DNA of 64,000 nt from Limnanthes douglasii subsp. nivea (Eukaryota; Streptophyta; Magnoliopsida; Brassicales; Limnanthaceae): the NCBI GenBank assembly GCA_036936605.1, contig JAUPFV010000004.1:287226009-287290008 (forward strand). Direction: 5' to 3'. The stretch's first letter is position 1; each line of letters begins with the position of its first letter. Under the pieces are notes generated by a model. The model saw only the letters and a list, made by a program, of their open reading frames with translations. It did no database searches and was not told where the DNA came from. A program made the position numbers and the translations under genes. Below are positions 11,111 through 22,849 of the stretch, piece after piece.

Positions 11111-12546
11111 AAATTAGTGGAGTATTCTTCCAGATCAAATGAGATAGATTATCCAAGGGAGGCTCCTAGTACTGCGATCCCAGTTGAAGAAGTTGTAATT
11201 TATTACTTGGCAGAAAGGAAAAGCATCAGGGTCGGATCTAAATTACCCCTAGAATTGAAGGAAAAGTTATTATCATTTTTATTTGATAACCTACATGTGT
11301 TTGCATGGTGGAACGAGGATGTAACTGGAGTACCAGCAAGTGTAATTAGCCACAAATTATCTGTTAGATTCGATTTGGGACCGGTGTTGCAAAGAAGGAG
11401 AGTTTTTGTCAAGGAAAAATCGGAAGTCATAGTCCAAGAAGTAGATCGGTTAACCAAGGTGGGGCATATCAAAGAATCCCAATATTCTCTTTGGACTGCT
11501 AACCCGTCTTTGTCAAGAAGAAAAATAGAATATGACGTATGTGCATTGATTTTATAGATCTTAAAAGAGCTTTCCCTAATGATCTATTTCCAGTATCCCG
11601 GATAGATCAGCTAGTAGATTCTAGATCGGCAAACAAGTTGTTATCTTTTATGGATGCTTTTTCCGGGTATAATCAGATATAGATGGATCCAAGTGATCAA
11701 GATTACACTACTTTTATTACCGACAAGGGGATTCACTACTATAAGGTAATTCCTTTTGGGTTGATGAATGTTAGAGTTGCTTATCAGCGACTAGTTAATA
11801 AGGCATTTGCTAACCATATTGGAAGAAATGTAGAAGTTTATACTGATGCTATGATAGTTAAAATCCCTAAAGAGGAGGATCACATCTCCGAATTTCAAGA
11901 AATATTTTCTAACTTGGAAGCCATCAACTTGAAATTAAATCCTGAGAAATGTACTTTTGGTGTCCGATCCGGAAAAATTATGGGTTATATTATAAGTGAG
12001 AAATGGATTCAAGCTGACCTAGACCAATTTAATGTTTTGTTGGCTATGGACCCACCTCAGGATACTAAAGAAGGCCAGATATTGACCGGAAGATTGGCAG
12101 TGTTAAACAGGTTTATTTCAAGGTCATCAGATAAGTGTGCTCAATTTTTCCAAGTCTCAAGAAATGCCAAAGACTTTAATTGGTCCCCAAATTGTGACCA
12201 AGCTTCCCTTGAAATCAACCAATATTTAACTTCACGTAAAATATATTTAAACATGTAGACATGCAAATACTTTATATGTATCTAGTAGTATCGGAGTATG
12301 ATATGAGTGTAGTGTTGGTACGAGAAGTTGATAATTATCCTCATCTTATTTATTATATAAGAAAGAGCTTGTTGGAAGCTAAGAAAATATACTTAAAATT
12401 GGAAATTAGCCTTGGCCAAGTGGTCAGTTGAGGTTGGAGATTATGATATTTACTTTACACCTCGAACTGCAATCAAAGCTCAAACTTGGCTAATTGTTTT
12501 AGTTGAATTTCACTCCAAAAGGCCTCATATAGAAGCTCAAACCAAT
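11111..12546 (+). pseudogene. pol: E3 reverse transcriptase and gypsy RNase H, decayed
   Basis: RT homology starts with IPVEEVVIYYLAERK (about 11180) and runs through VGHIKESQYSLWTANP (11460), SFMDAFSGYNQI (11645) and VIPFGLMN. The catalytic motif reads YTDAM at about 11840, where E1 and E2 have YIDDM; loss of the second Asp would abolish polymerase activity. A frameshift near 11520 and a stop at 11682 split the domain. After a stop near 12256, remnants of the gypsy RNase H follow (SVVLVREVDNYPH near 12320). Confidence 0.82.
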
Positions 12547-14281
12547 AAGTCTGAGAATGATTGGGTAATCCAAATTTATAGTGGGTCTAGTACAATGGGA
12601 TGTGGAGCTGGTATCTTCCTAATCTCCTCCTTTGGGGATTCAATGTACCAAGCAATATGCTTTGGAGCATTTAACAATGAGTCGAAATATGAAGCAACAA
12701 TAACGGGATTAAGATTGGCTCAGATATGTGGTGTCAAAAGAGTTCGGTTGTAAAGCGATTTTTCATTTATTCATTCATCAAGCACATGGGCAATCCGAAA
12801 CAAGAAAGATCACTTGATAAAGTATCTAACGGTATTATGAGAGATCTCAACCAGTTTTAAACGTATTAAGTATGAGCATGTTCCAAGATCAGAAAATTCA
12901 ATGGCTGACACCCTAACTACTATAACTTATTCTGAAACGTATCCTTGGATCCTCGTACAAGAATGTCATTCCATAGTCACAAATTCATATATAAATGATG
13001 GTGTGGGAGAGAATTTACATGTATCTACCATGGTTTCTCAAGATTGGAGAAGTGAAATCCAAGAGTTTATCACTAATAGAATTTTACCTTAAGACAAAGC
13101 TTATGCCGAAAAGATAAAATACAAAGCTTATGAATTTGTGGTTCTAATAGGGGTTCTTTATAAACGAAAAATCCTCCAGCAGGCCATTTTCGCGTTGTTT
13201 TGGATCCAACGAATCTCAAAGTGTACAATGAGAACTAAATAATGGGGAATGATCGACATATTGTGGCTATAAAGTTTTAGCTAGGAGAGTCTTGTTGGTA
13301 AGTTACTATTGGCCTTCTTTTATGGCATATACTAAAGACTTAGTGAGAAGATGTGACCCTTGTCAAAGATATGGAAATGCAGTTCATGTACCAGCAATCC
13401 TCATAAAGTCTGTATCCGAAACTGTGACATTTAACAGATGGGGGCTTGATCTAGTCTGACCACTTCCAACGACTTCTGGAGGTTGTCTGCTATCATTTTG
13501 GAAATAGACTACTTTTCCAAGTTGGTAGAAATTGCACCATTGTCTAAGAGAATATCTAAAGCAGTGATAAAGTTTATTCTTTCTAATATATGTTGTAGGT
13601 TTTGCATCCTAAGCGTATCAGTACAGATAAAGGTCCTCAATTTGACAACAACGACATAAAAATATTATATGCATCAAGAGGTATCTAACATTGTTTCTAT
13701 TCTCCTTTTCATCCTCAGACCAATGGATAAATTGAGATAGCAAACCAAACAATTTTGATGGGTTTAAAAAAGAACTTGGAGGGAGTAGCTGAGAAATGGC
13801 GAGTTATCTACAAGAAGTATTATGGGCCTACCGAACTACTCCTCACATAGTTACTCAAGAGTCTTCATTCACTTTAGTTTATGAAATGAATGTAATTACG
13901 CCTATGGAAGCTATTTATCATTCTTTCAGAGTTCAAAACTATTCCGAAAAATAATAATGAGATGGCAGTAAGGGCTCAGTTGGATTTGATTGACGAAATG
14001 AGAATAAAAGCTCACCTAAGAACTGTGCACTACCAAAGCTTGTTAAGAATCAGGTTTAAGTCTAGAGTTAGAAGAATAGACTCTCAAATAGGAGACACAG
14101 TTTAAAGAAAAATGTTTTTACACATCAAGGAAAAGAAGTTTGGAAAGCTAGCTCCAAACTGGGATAGACCATACATTGTGTATGAAAAGATCAAGAAAAT
14201 AATATACAAGCTCTTAGACAAAGACTGTAATATTTTAAAGCACACTTCGAATATTGAGCATCTAAGTTTGTATTTAGAGTA
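12547..14281 (+). pseudogene. pol: E3 archaeal-type RNase H and integrase, decayed
   Basis: The second RNase H is recognisable at 12565-12980. IYSGSSTMGCGAGIFL corresponds to the active-site strand RTDGGSSTMGCGAGV of E2, with the catalytic Asp lost here, and SKYEATITGLRLAQICG follows. Integrase follows: a zinc-finger remnant with CDPCQRYGNAVHVPAI (13350), the core segment RWGLDLV (13440) and a DKGPQFDN site (13630). The C-terminus QVQN/YQSLLRI...SNIEHLSLYLE ends at 14281. Several stops and indels are present, and I see no chromodomain at the end. Confidence 0.78.
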
Positions 14282-14423
14282 AACTTATCTTTTAAATATT
14301 TACTTTATTCTAGATCAATGTAAATATTACGAGGCATACTCCTTCCTACCCTAGTGGCGCGAGGAGGTTTTAATGAGGTATCCAAATCTTAATCAATCTA
14401 TCATTTTTTCCTTTAAAGAAAAG

Positions 14424-14756
14424 TGTGTTTGGCTTGGTGGGATTAAAATTCTGTTTCCTTTGAATGGATTACTTTCGAATAGCTTGGTGGGATTAAATTT
14501 GTGTTGCCTTCGAATGGATTACGTTCGAATGGCTTGGTGGGATTAAAGTTGTGTCTTCTTCGAACAGATTACCTTTGAATGGCTTCGTGGGATTAAAGTT
14601 GTGTTGCCTGCGAATGGATTACCTTCGAATGGATTGGTAGGATTAAAGTTGTGTTTCTTTTGAATGGATTACTTTCGAATGGCTTGGTGGGATTAAATTT
14701 GTCTTTCCCCCGAATGGAATACCTTCGAATGGCTTGTTGGGATTAAAGTTTGTTGA
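14424..14756 (+). repeat. 50-bp tandem repeat array in E3 3' region
   Basis: Six full units and one partial unit of exactly 50 bp follow each other. Each holds two GAATGG-type motifs that read CGAATGGATTACCTTCGAATGG, followed by CTTGGTGGGATTAAAGTTG. Units differ by a few substitutions. The array lies between the integrase end and the antisense unit. Amplified tandem repeats in the 3' region are a described feature of Retand-type elements (family knowledge). E5 has a related array at 58290-58510. Confidence 0.9.
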
Positions 14757-15049
14757 TTTAGTTTAATTATTCCAAGTTTTTAATCATCTTTGAATAAAAA
14801 TACTTATTTGGGATGGGATACTAATGGAAGCAAAAATATATTGAAACATAAAATGGATAAAAATAAAGATGACATTAAATACATTTGAATTATAAAAAGA
14901 AAATAGGATGCAAACAACAAAATTCCTTGTGTATAACAAGGGCTTACACCAACAAAGTTACAAAGTAATCTGATCCAAATCTAACAAAATACCTTGCACA
15001 CATCAAGGACTTCAATTCACACATACACATAAAATTGTTAACTAAGGTC

Positions 15050-17700
15050 GTTCTCTTCAGTTTTCTTCTCTTCTATTTTCTTTCTTTTGTTTTATTCCTC
15101 TTTTTCTGAATGTTCACCATTCGAATCTTCTATAGCTTCATCATCAGATTCTTACTCACCGAAGTCATCCGAAGAAATATTTAATTTATCACCCATAGAC
15201 AGACTATGAAAAGGAATCTGATCAGTTGGCACTTACTTCCATAACTCCCTAAGAGACCACTTATGGAATGTATTATGAGATAATATTACCATATCCAACT
15301 TTATAGATTCATCCCTCTTATCTATAGATTCCAATATTATATCAGTATATGCATCCATAGCATCGGTTATGTCCTTTGCAATCTTTTCTTTCGAAGTGGT
15401 GATTTCATCTTTTTTTTTCTTAAGAATATTGTCCAGTTTTTTATTTTCTTCGGATAATGTTGAAAGTTATCTTTATCTTTAGCTTGTTGGTCCTTCAAGA
15501 AATTAATTTCTTTATGAAAATCAGTAAAATTAGACTGCAATTGATCATGATCCGATTTGGATTGAACCACCCTTCATTAAGGGTCAACACTTCCTTACCC
15601 AAATTTTTGACTCTGTCTTTCTCTGTTCCAATGGAGTTCTTTAAACTTTTATTTTTATTTCGAAAGGAAGCAATATCATTGACTTGAGATCTTATCTGCC
15701 TATTGACCTTATATAGCCTAAAACTGCATAGCCTAGTTCATCGTGTTTCTTGGACACTTTGAAAGACTCCTCATCGAATATCACAAGATTAGCAATGGTA
15801 GTAGTTTGAGGGAATGTTTTGTCCAAATCTTCAAAGTTGAAGTTTTTTATGGCATCCAGTTGGTCAACACCTTTGAATGATGGTCTGCCAATAGTAGGAA
15901 GTACTGGGGAATAAAATTTAATAGACGCTTCTTCTTGAGGAGGGACCTCAGTAGAAGTGATGGAAGGAAGGACATAGGATCAGAGAATGATCTCCGAACC
16001 ATTGGCGGTTTTCTTCTTCTTCATTTCTCTTTTGTCACTACCCTATTTATTCCTTTTTTGAACCTTCTTCTTATTAACTACTAGAGAGTCTGATGGATCC
16101 TTAGTCTCCCTAACAGTGATTGCTACAGTTTCCAACAGAGTTGCATCGATTTAATCCGGAGGTCCCATACTTCCTACTTCTGGAATAACTTGAGATGAAC
16201 TATTATTTTTATTTTTTTCCTCTTAATCTTATCAAAATGACTAGCAGCTCTATTCCTAGCTAGTAGGAAACGCTTACCATCAACTTTCTCAGACCTATTA
16301 AGAGTAGCAGAAGATCAGGGAGAAGTGGTGAACTATTCCCATAAAACCTCACATATCAGATTTGTTCTCCATAGGTGGGTTCTCACCATTTTTCCTGCAG
16401 TGAAACAATTTTGAAATACATTTGTCCATATTTCAGTGGCCCATTGATTCAGATTTGTGAAAGTCACTTTCCCATTTTCCATATGTTGTGAAAAGAGCTT
16501 TGAGAACACTGTAAAACAAATCTGAATTAAGAAATAATGATATTAAGTTATATAAACAAAATAAATTTTTTAAAGATATTTGTGTGAGCCTTTTCAGTAT
16601 CTTGTGAGCATACTCAGATTTGTTTAGAGGTGATCTTTCTGCCCCTTTCCCAAGCACCACAATTAGAAAAAAATTAGTCATCCAAGGCTTGTGAGCTTCC
16701 AGCAAGTCGTTAACTACTTTATAGTCACTCTTCATATTGAACTAATAAAATAGGATATTACTATTCCGGCACAAACCAGCCACAACAGCAAATTGGTCCA
16801 TGGACATCGGAAATTTTGGCAATCTTGAAGCTATGATGCTAGCTAGCAGCGTAAATTAGGCATTAGGGCTCAGTTGGCTTGAGCATAATTTTACTAAGTA
16901 GATATACCTTACTATCTTCGGGTTTAAGGGAAACAAAGACCTCAATCAAGAACTTCGATGTAAACCACCAATTCTCTTGACTTGCAGTCCATCAGAGTTT
17001 TTTTAGGAATAGAAATCCTCACTTTTATTGATTCGGGAAACCCTCATTTTTCCAAATCTTATCCAAATCGGCTGTATGCGAATATACGTATGATATCTTT
17101 TATAAAGCTAGTAAGTATTTGACACTAACCTTAGTAAAATTGGGTTTGACTCACCCAATAGGAAATTCAGGAAGTGGTTCAAATTTTGGTAATGAAATCT
17201 TACCAAGGTTATCTTCCTCGATATGAGAATTCTCAGTAGACGAAGTTGTTGGATTTGTTTTTAAATCTCTTATGGAGGAAATTTAGTTGTGACAACTTCT
17301 CCCACAATCGGATTTTGTTGTGGGAGATTGATAGTATTAATGGAAGTTTCAGTTGGATTTCTCGTCTCATTGCCTCATGATGGAGGTTTTTTTTAGCCTT
17401 AGAAAGTATGGTGAATCTACAATGAGTTCTTTCTCGAACATCCGACCAAATGAGACTAAAAGTTAAGGGAGGTTTACGACTTATAACTGCTTTTGTTAAG
17501 GATTTCTTAGGTGATTGAGCAGATTGGTAAGGAGTTGTAAGAGATTGTGCAAGGGGGACATGTTTAAAAACGATTGATTTTCTATTAGATTAGGAACTTC
17601 TATCTGCAACTGGAATTTGAGTCACAATTACTCCGCTTGGTGAATTAAATATAGTCCCCGGAAGTCCATTTGGCCTTATGTTTACAATATATGATATAAT
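15050..17700 (-). pseudogene. E3 antisense ORF, decayed
   Basis: On the minus strand, from right to left, pieces homologous to the E2 antisense protein appear in order. Around 16800-16950 comes FPLNPKIVRYIYLVKLC with SQLSPNA, then MSMDQFAVVAGLC. At 16735 comes MKSDYKVVNDLLEAHKPW, equivalent to MRDNYKAVDDLLESERNW in E2. A coiled-coil-like stretch lies at 15367-15570, then an acidic end with SSDDFGE and ESDDEAIEDS near 15100-15180. Stops and frameshifts are frequent. The N-terminus is too diverged to place. I see no G-box palindrome of the E2/E4/E5 type to its right. Confidence 0.7.
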
Positions 17701-20107
17701 CTTCACCATTTAGTATCATCTTTTATCTTATAAATCAATCTGTAAGAAAGTTCAAATTGCGTTCAAAGTAAGGATTGAGCACAGGGGTAACTAGATGAAC
17801 CATATCAGAGCATTGTCTCAGAAGGTCATGAAGAATATTTTTATAGAAGTTTTCATAACTCCAAACCATGACATGTCATTTACGAAGTATTTAATGTGAT
17901 GCTTATGGTCGTTTATCCCATCATACATATCAATCTTATATTGGTTGTATTTAAGGGTAAACTCTCCTCCTTATATTATTGGTGCTAATGTGGATGCAAC
18001 AAAGTTATACGTGGTGTTGACCTTTCCTCATTCTAGATACCATAGTTGTGGGTTTACAGATTGATTATGTCAATCGATTGATGACCTATAACGATTTATT
18101 GGTTTGAACAACTGGTTTACTGGCAGAATTTTGATGGTTAATCGGTGAGAAATGATGTCTCATTAGTGAGAAGAGTGGTTTACTAGTGGATCTTGCTGGT
18201 GTATCGATGGGTAGGCTTGTCTTATTAGTGGGAAATACTAGTTCACCGGTCAAGCTTGTTGGGTTTCTTTGTAAGTTCTACTGATGATAATGTCAAGGTT
18301 TACTAAAAGACTTGATAATTTCTTTTTAGAACACATTTGTTTCCCAATTATTCGGGTTGGCCCGATTATTGAGAGTTTTGCTCCTTAGGCGAGAAAATTA
18401 TTGTTTGATGAGATAATGGTCTTCTCTTTCCAGGATCCTCTTTCAGATATCGCCCCATAATGTTTGGCCGGTAGTACTTATTCTACAGTACGTTGATCCT
18501 GGAACTTTATAAGGGGTGAATGATTAGTATAATCTTGTTGTCATGATTCTAAAATGAAGAGACGTCATCTCCCTCATCGATATTGAGCTGCATACAATCA
18601 CGTCGAACTCCAGATAGTTTTATTTGGCTTCCGCCCCTTTTCTCTAGTTATCGAGTTTATCTCTGGTGGGGGTGGATTTAGCTCAACCATCATTTGCTTG
18701 ATGACTAAAAGGTTTTTTAATTTGATTATGTGCAAGACATTCATTTGCTCCCATGTTGCATAAATTTGGTTAATTTTTTTTTGTCTCTACCTTACGCATG
18801 AGGCTCATGAGTTATTGGGTTCTATATTATCTGAATTTCAAATTCATCTTATCGATGAATAGTGAAGAAAAAAAATGAAGGTTTTTGTGAACCTTCGATC
18901 TCCACAAACGACACTTTTACGTGTCAAGTTTTTCTAGTGGAAATTGATAAAATAAAAAGACCACTGAATTTCGAGCGATAGAATAAATAAGTACCTAGAT
19001 AATGTTTGAATCTTAAAATTGTGATGCTTATTTCTTCGATATTTTATTTATAACTTGACATTATATCAATTTTGACCATTCATATTATCCGTAAATTATC
19101 GAATTATGTATTAAAACTGATTTAATTTATAAAAAAAAATTATTTAGTTATATTTTTAATGAAATATATTAGTATTAGTTTATTTTTTATCTGAAATTAT
19201 TATAAAATAATATAAAATTAGAATATTTATTAATTTACATGTATTAATAAAATTTTGTTTGGATTATATATTTGTTTTAATATATAAACTTAGAGGGTTT
19301 ACGACCCGACCTTTATGGATCCAGAGGCTTGGCTCCATATTAATTTTAAAGCTTTTACAACATGACATTTACGAATTTTATTACATGGATTTTGATTATT
19401 TCTATATATTATTGGCTTGGGTTAAAAGTCGTGTCTGCTTTGGTTGGGTGTGTGGTCTCATTAGATTGTCTTATGGTCCTATTCTCTTTTTGGTTAATAC
19501 ATGTATATGTCATGTTTGAAGGTCGTTTGTAGTTTATTTGTCGCTCGTTCATTTATAAACGTCATTTAAAGAAGATTTAGAGATCGTTTGACTTACAACC
19601 TTATGAAATTTATAGAAATTATTGAAAGAACATTTGACGATCATTTGGCTTATAGCCTTTATGTCATTTATGAAATTTGTTTAATGAACATTTGGAGATC
19701 GAGAACATTTGAAGTTTGGTTGAGTTATAGAATTTTTGTCATTTATAAACGTGGTTTAAAGAACATTTACATATATTTTGGCTTATAGCCTTTCTATCAC
19801 TTAGTTTGTAGTCTATTTGATAAATATTTGTATTGTGTAACAAGATACGTAGCCCATGTTTCCTCCCGAGTCCCTGATTCAAATTCAAAGTACATTCTCA
19901 AAAGATAAATTCTTAGACAAAAAGTTCGATAATTATCATTTTAAGGGCTTATGATAAAATCTTTTTTGTTTATGTAAAGTTTTATCTTATTACCTCGTAT
20001 GAAATCCATGCAATATTAATATTGAACCCCGTACGCAATCGTAATATTAAATCATTAAATATTTGAAAAAGATAACGTAATGTCCTTAAATATATGCATG
20101 CTAATTA
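17701..20107. other. Stretch without a recognised gene
   Basis: The left part (17701-18900) may hold the unrecognisable 3' end of E3, but I could not align an LTR. No ORF resembles a known protein. About 19540-19810 is a degenerate tandem repeat. The rest is AT-rich. Confidence 0.5.
19540..19810 (+). repeat. Degenerate tandem repeat (units of about 70-90 bp)
   Basis: Three to four imperfect copies share TCATTTATAAACGT, TTAAAGAACATTT and TTGGCTTATAGCCTTT. The copies have drifted and contain indels, so the unit length varies. Confidence 0.5.
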
Positions 20108-20748
20108 ATAAATCTCATGACAATCGAGTTATGTTACAAAAAATACCTTTCACATTGTCATGAATTACAAATCAATTGCAATGTTACAATCCAATTCAAG
20201 TGTCCTCCTTATTCAAACCTTTAAGTGAATCTACCTCTTCAATCAATTTAACAGAGTGTTGTAATCCGCTAATATCAGTTTTGGATTATTGGCAATATAT
20301 TCTCTTTTTTTAGAAACATCTTGTTTTCATTTTCACTTCCAATAAGCAATTTTCTTCTTTAGTGTTTGGTCTATATTCGGTATCTTTTATACATCTAATT
20401 TTTCAAATCTAGTCACATGTTTAACGATATATTTACCTAAACTCTGATACTCTAATTCTATTAGTGTTTGTATAATTTAAACCATAATAGAATATAAACC
20501 ACGTGAAACAATTATAATAGCCATAAAATAAAGATCATATTTTTTAAAAACATTAAAGCCATTCAGTCATCATATCGAAAAAACATTCCATTGTCATTTT
20601 TTCAAAGGATTGAATCATATTATTTTTCCACTATTTGGAGTCGGAAGAATCATTTTAAAAAACCGATTCGAGTTCCAATTTTATTCTAGTTCGTCATCGG
20701 ATGAGAACTCAGATATTTCTCAATTTAACCAACATTTCCTAGGCTTAA
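20108..20748 (+). repeat. Dispersed direct repeat, copy 2
   Basis: Same orientation and block order as copy 1 at about 4597-5385, shorter by an internal gap near its left end. It ends near AACATTTCCTAGG, beyond which the two loci differ. E3 lies entirely between the two copies. Confidence 0.75.
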
Positions 20749-20984
20749 ATAGTCCCTCGACTATCACGTTTTCTTCCACTTAGTCCCTCGACTAAAAAAT
20801 CACGGGTGAGGATCCTTTGACTATTGAAAATCTATAAAGTTAGTCCCCGCGCGTGGTCTTCTTCCTGATTCCGCCACGTGTCACCATAGTTAAATAATTT
20901 TTGTCTCACATATAGTCCCTTAACTTTTAATTCCATTTTTACCCTTTAAATTTAATATTTTTTAATTGTTTTAATTTTTTTTGA

Positions 20985-22106
20985 AAACAGAGTATCATAA
21001 AATTTGCGATACTCTGTTTTTTTTCTTTTTTTCTAGAAACTGATGCAATAAAGAGGCAACCGGAACGGCGTTTTTGTCTCCCCTTCTTGTGTTTACCTTT
21101 CAGATTTTTATTGTTCAATAGAACAGTTGTTGTTGATCTTCCTGGGTGAAACATCGTCATTTGGTCAAAAAACATGGAATGAACAACAATGGTGCTGTTA
21201 TGGAAAACAGAGATGAGTTGGGCTTTTTATCCACTTTCAATGACTTGCTGGACGAAGTTGATGACTGTATATCCCAAACAACATCATCCAAAACCATGAC
21301 CTAACATTTTCCCTTGAACCATATAATCGTTTACTCTACACACTGGATTCTTCTGCTTCTGCTTCTGCCTCACCTGTTTTCACAAATCTCACTCATCCGA
21401 CCCATTTTAACTATTTTTCAAACCCCAAGCTCAACTTGTCTTCCCTTATGAACATTTTGCCAAACAATTATCTATCTCATGGTTTTGATCCCACACAAAT
21501 CTAAGGGTTTATGGACAATCCAACGTCCGGAGCAAATCAAAGCAACGTTGTTGGAATCAGCTGGATTGTTTGGTTTGATGTAAAAGAAGCTGCATTATCT
21601 ATTCAACCCACAAGACCATGCCAGAAAGATTTGTTCCGTTTGTATTTTGTTTTTATTTAGTAGTTTCATCCCTCATGTGATGGTGAATTTGGGTCTAAAG
21701 CTTTAAGCTTTAGAGACATCTGGGAAACTTTTATCCCCGTTTAGACCTTTGTTTTGATATATTTTGGTTTTAAATTCTTCTTTTTGTCATGTTAGTATAA
21801 CTTTACTTCCAATCATTGATGGTTCTTTTAAAATACTGAGATTTTTTTTTACAATTATCATTGCCCGTCTATTTTAGATACGTAAACAAAAAAAGGCATT
21901 CTGTAAATGGTGCTAGTGTTGCTGAATTTTCAGTTCTGTCAGATTACGAAGAACGAAGATCAGCAACACCTATTCCACTGAACAATAACAATTTGAAAGG
22001 TAAACACAATAAGGGTACACAAAGATGTCGTTCCGGTAGCCTTTTTATTGTCTCAGTTTCTAAAAGAAAAACAAAAAAAAATTATGGCAAACTTTGTTAG
22101 TAATTT
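20985..22106. repeat. Fold-back structure: inverted arms around a gene-fragment-like core
   Basis: The left arm (about 20985-21142) and right arm (about 21951-22106) are inverted copies of roughly 155 bp. Translated toward the core's outside, both read a basic segment, NLKGKHKKGRQKRRSG in the left arm and NLKGKHNKGTQRCRSG in the right. This shows they derive from one coding exon. The core (21143-21950) has short open stretches such as MENRDELGFLSTFNDLLDEV (from 21211) and PTHFNYFSNPKLNLSS (about 21398), which look like host-gene exons but which I do not recognise. The left arm also holds a hairpin with 9-bp stem CAGAGTATC (20988-20996 with 21008-21016) followed by a T-run. Confidence 0.65.
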
Positions 22107-22169
22107 GTTTTGCTTTTTACCATGTGGGATATCTAAAAAACATGCTTAAATATAAAAATTATATATATT

Positions 22170-22361
22170 TATTTATTTATAAAATTTCGGATATCGGATA
22201 TTTCGAATATGGATATATCCATATCCGCTATTTTTGGATAGGAATTCGGATACAAATATTATCTGTTATCTTTCGAATACGGATATTATCCATTTTATTC
22301 GGATTCGATATCGAATATTTTGGTCGAATGTCGAATTTTTCGGATTTTTTTGACAGCCCTA
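22170..22361. mobile_element. Possible hAT terminus with subterminal repeats
   Basis: The segment is full of GGATAT/CGAATA motifs in both orientations and ends TTTGACAGCCCTA. Such dense subterminal repeats beside a terminal CCCTA resemble non-autonomous hAT ends. I could not find the opposite terminus or a target duplication, so only one end can be claimed. Confidence 0.35.
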
Positions 22362-22849
22362 GTAGGAGCTAAACTCTTTATGTTATGGTTCTTAGAACCT
22401 CTGTTCATATATTTATTGTGAATTAGACTTTCAGTTTTAACTTTTTTTCTTTACATCATTTCTTTTCAGTATTAGTATAGAACGTAATGCTTTCAATTTT
22501 CTACGGGATTAATTAAATGATAATAGATTTAGATTGAGACTAAAAGGTAAAATCTAATTCAGATCTATACGAATATTACTGGGTTGAATGAGTATTACGC
22601 TACGACTATGACCCAATAAAGTATGGACTAGGTTCTTAGATATTATGACCTAATTGTAGGAGGTAGACGACTAAGATATAATCAGCCATACACGAAGGTT
22701 AGTTGTATGAGATCGAGAGATGATTACAACATTCATAAAAAGAACATGGCTTTGAAAATTATTATATTTCAATTGAAGTAAGATTTTCTAGGGTTCGATA
22801 ATTCCTGAGTTTAAATGCTTATCTAAACTATAATAATCATATGTTTGCG

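Larger units (their letters stand above)
7178..17700 (+). mobile_element. E3: old, decayed Tat/Retand-like Ty3-gypsy retrotransposon
   Basis: Order on the plus strand: 5' LTR (about 7178-7535), PBS (7539), gag, [hAT insertion 9248-10309], rest of gag/protease, RT, RNase H, archaeal-type RNase H, integrase to 14281, a 50-bp tandem repeat array, then a decayed ORF on the opposite strand (15050-17700). All parts have counterparts in E2, but with many stops, frameshifts and lost catalytic residues, so this is the oldest recognisable copy. I could not find its 3' LTR; the right boundary is where homology to the antisense unit fades. Confidence 0.85.

Noticed and set aside
14424..14756. CRISPR array
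   Set aside because: Units are contiguous without unique spacers, and the sequence is plant nuclear DNA. It is a minisatellite in a retrotransposon.
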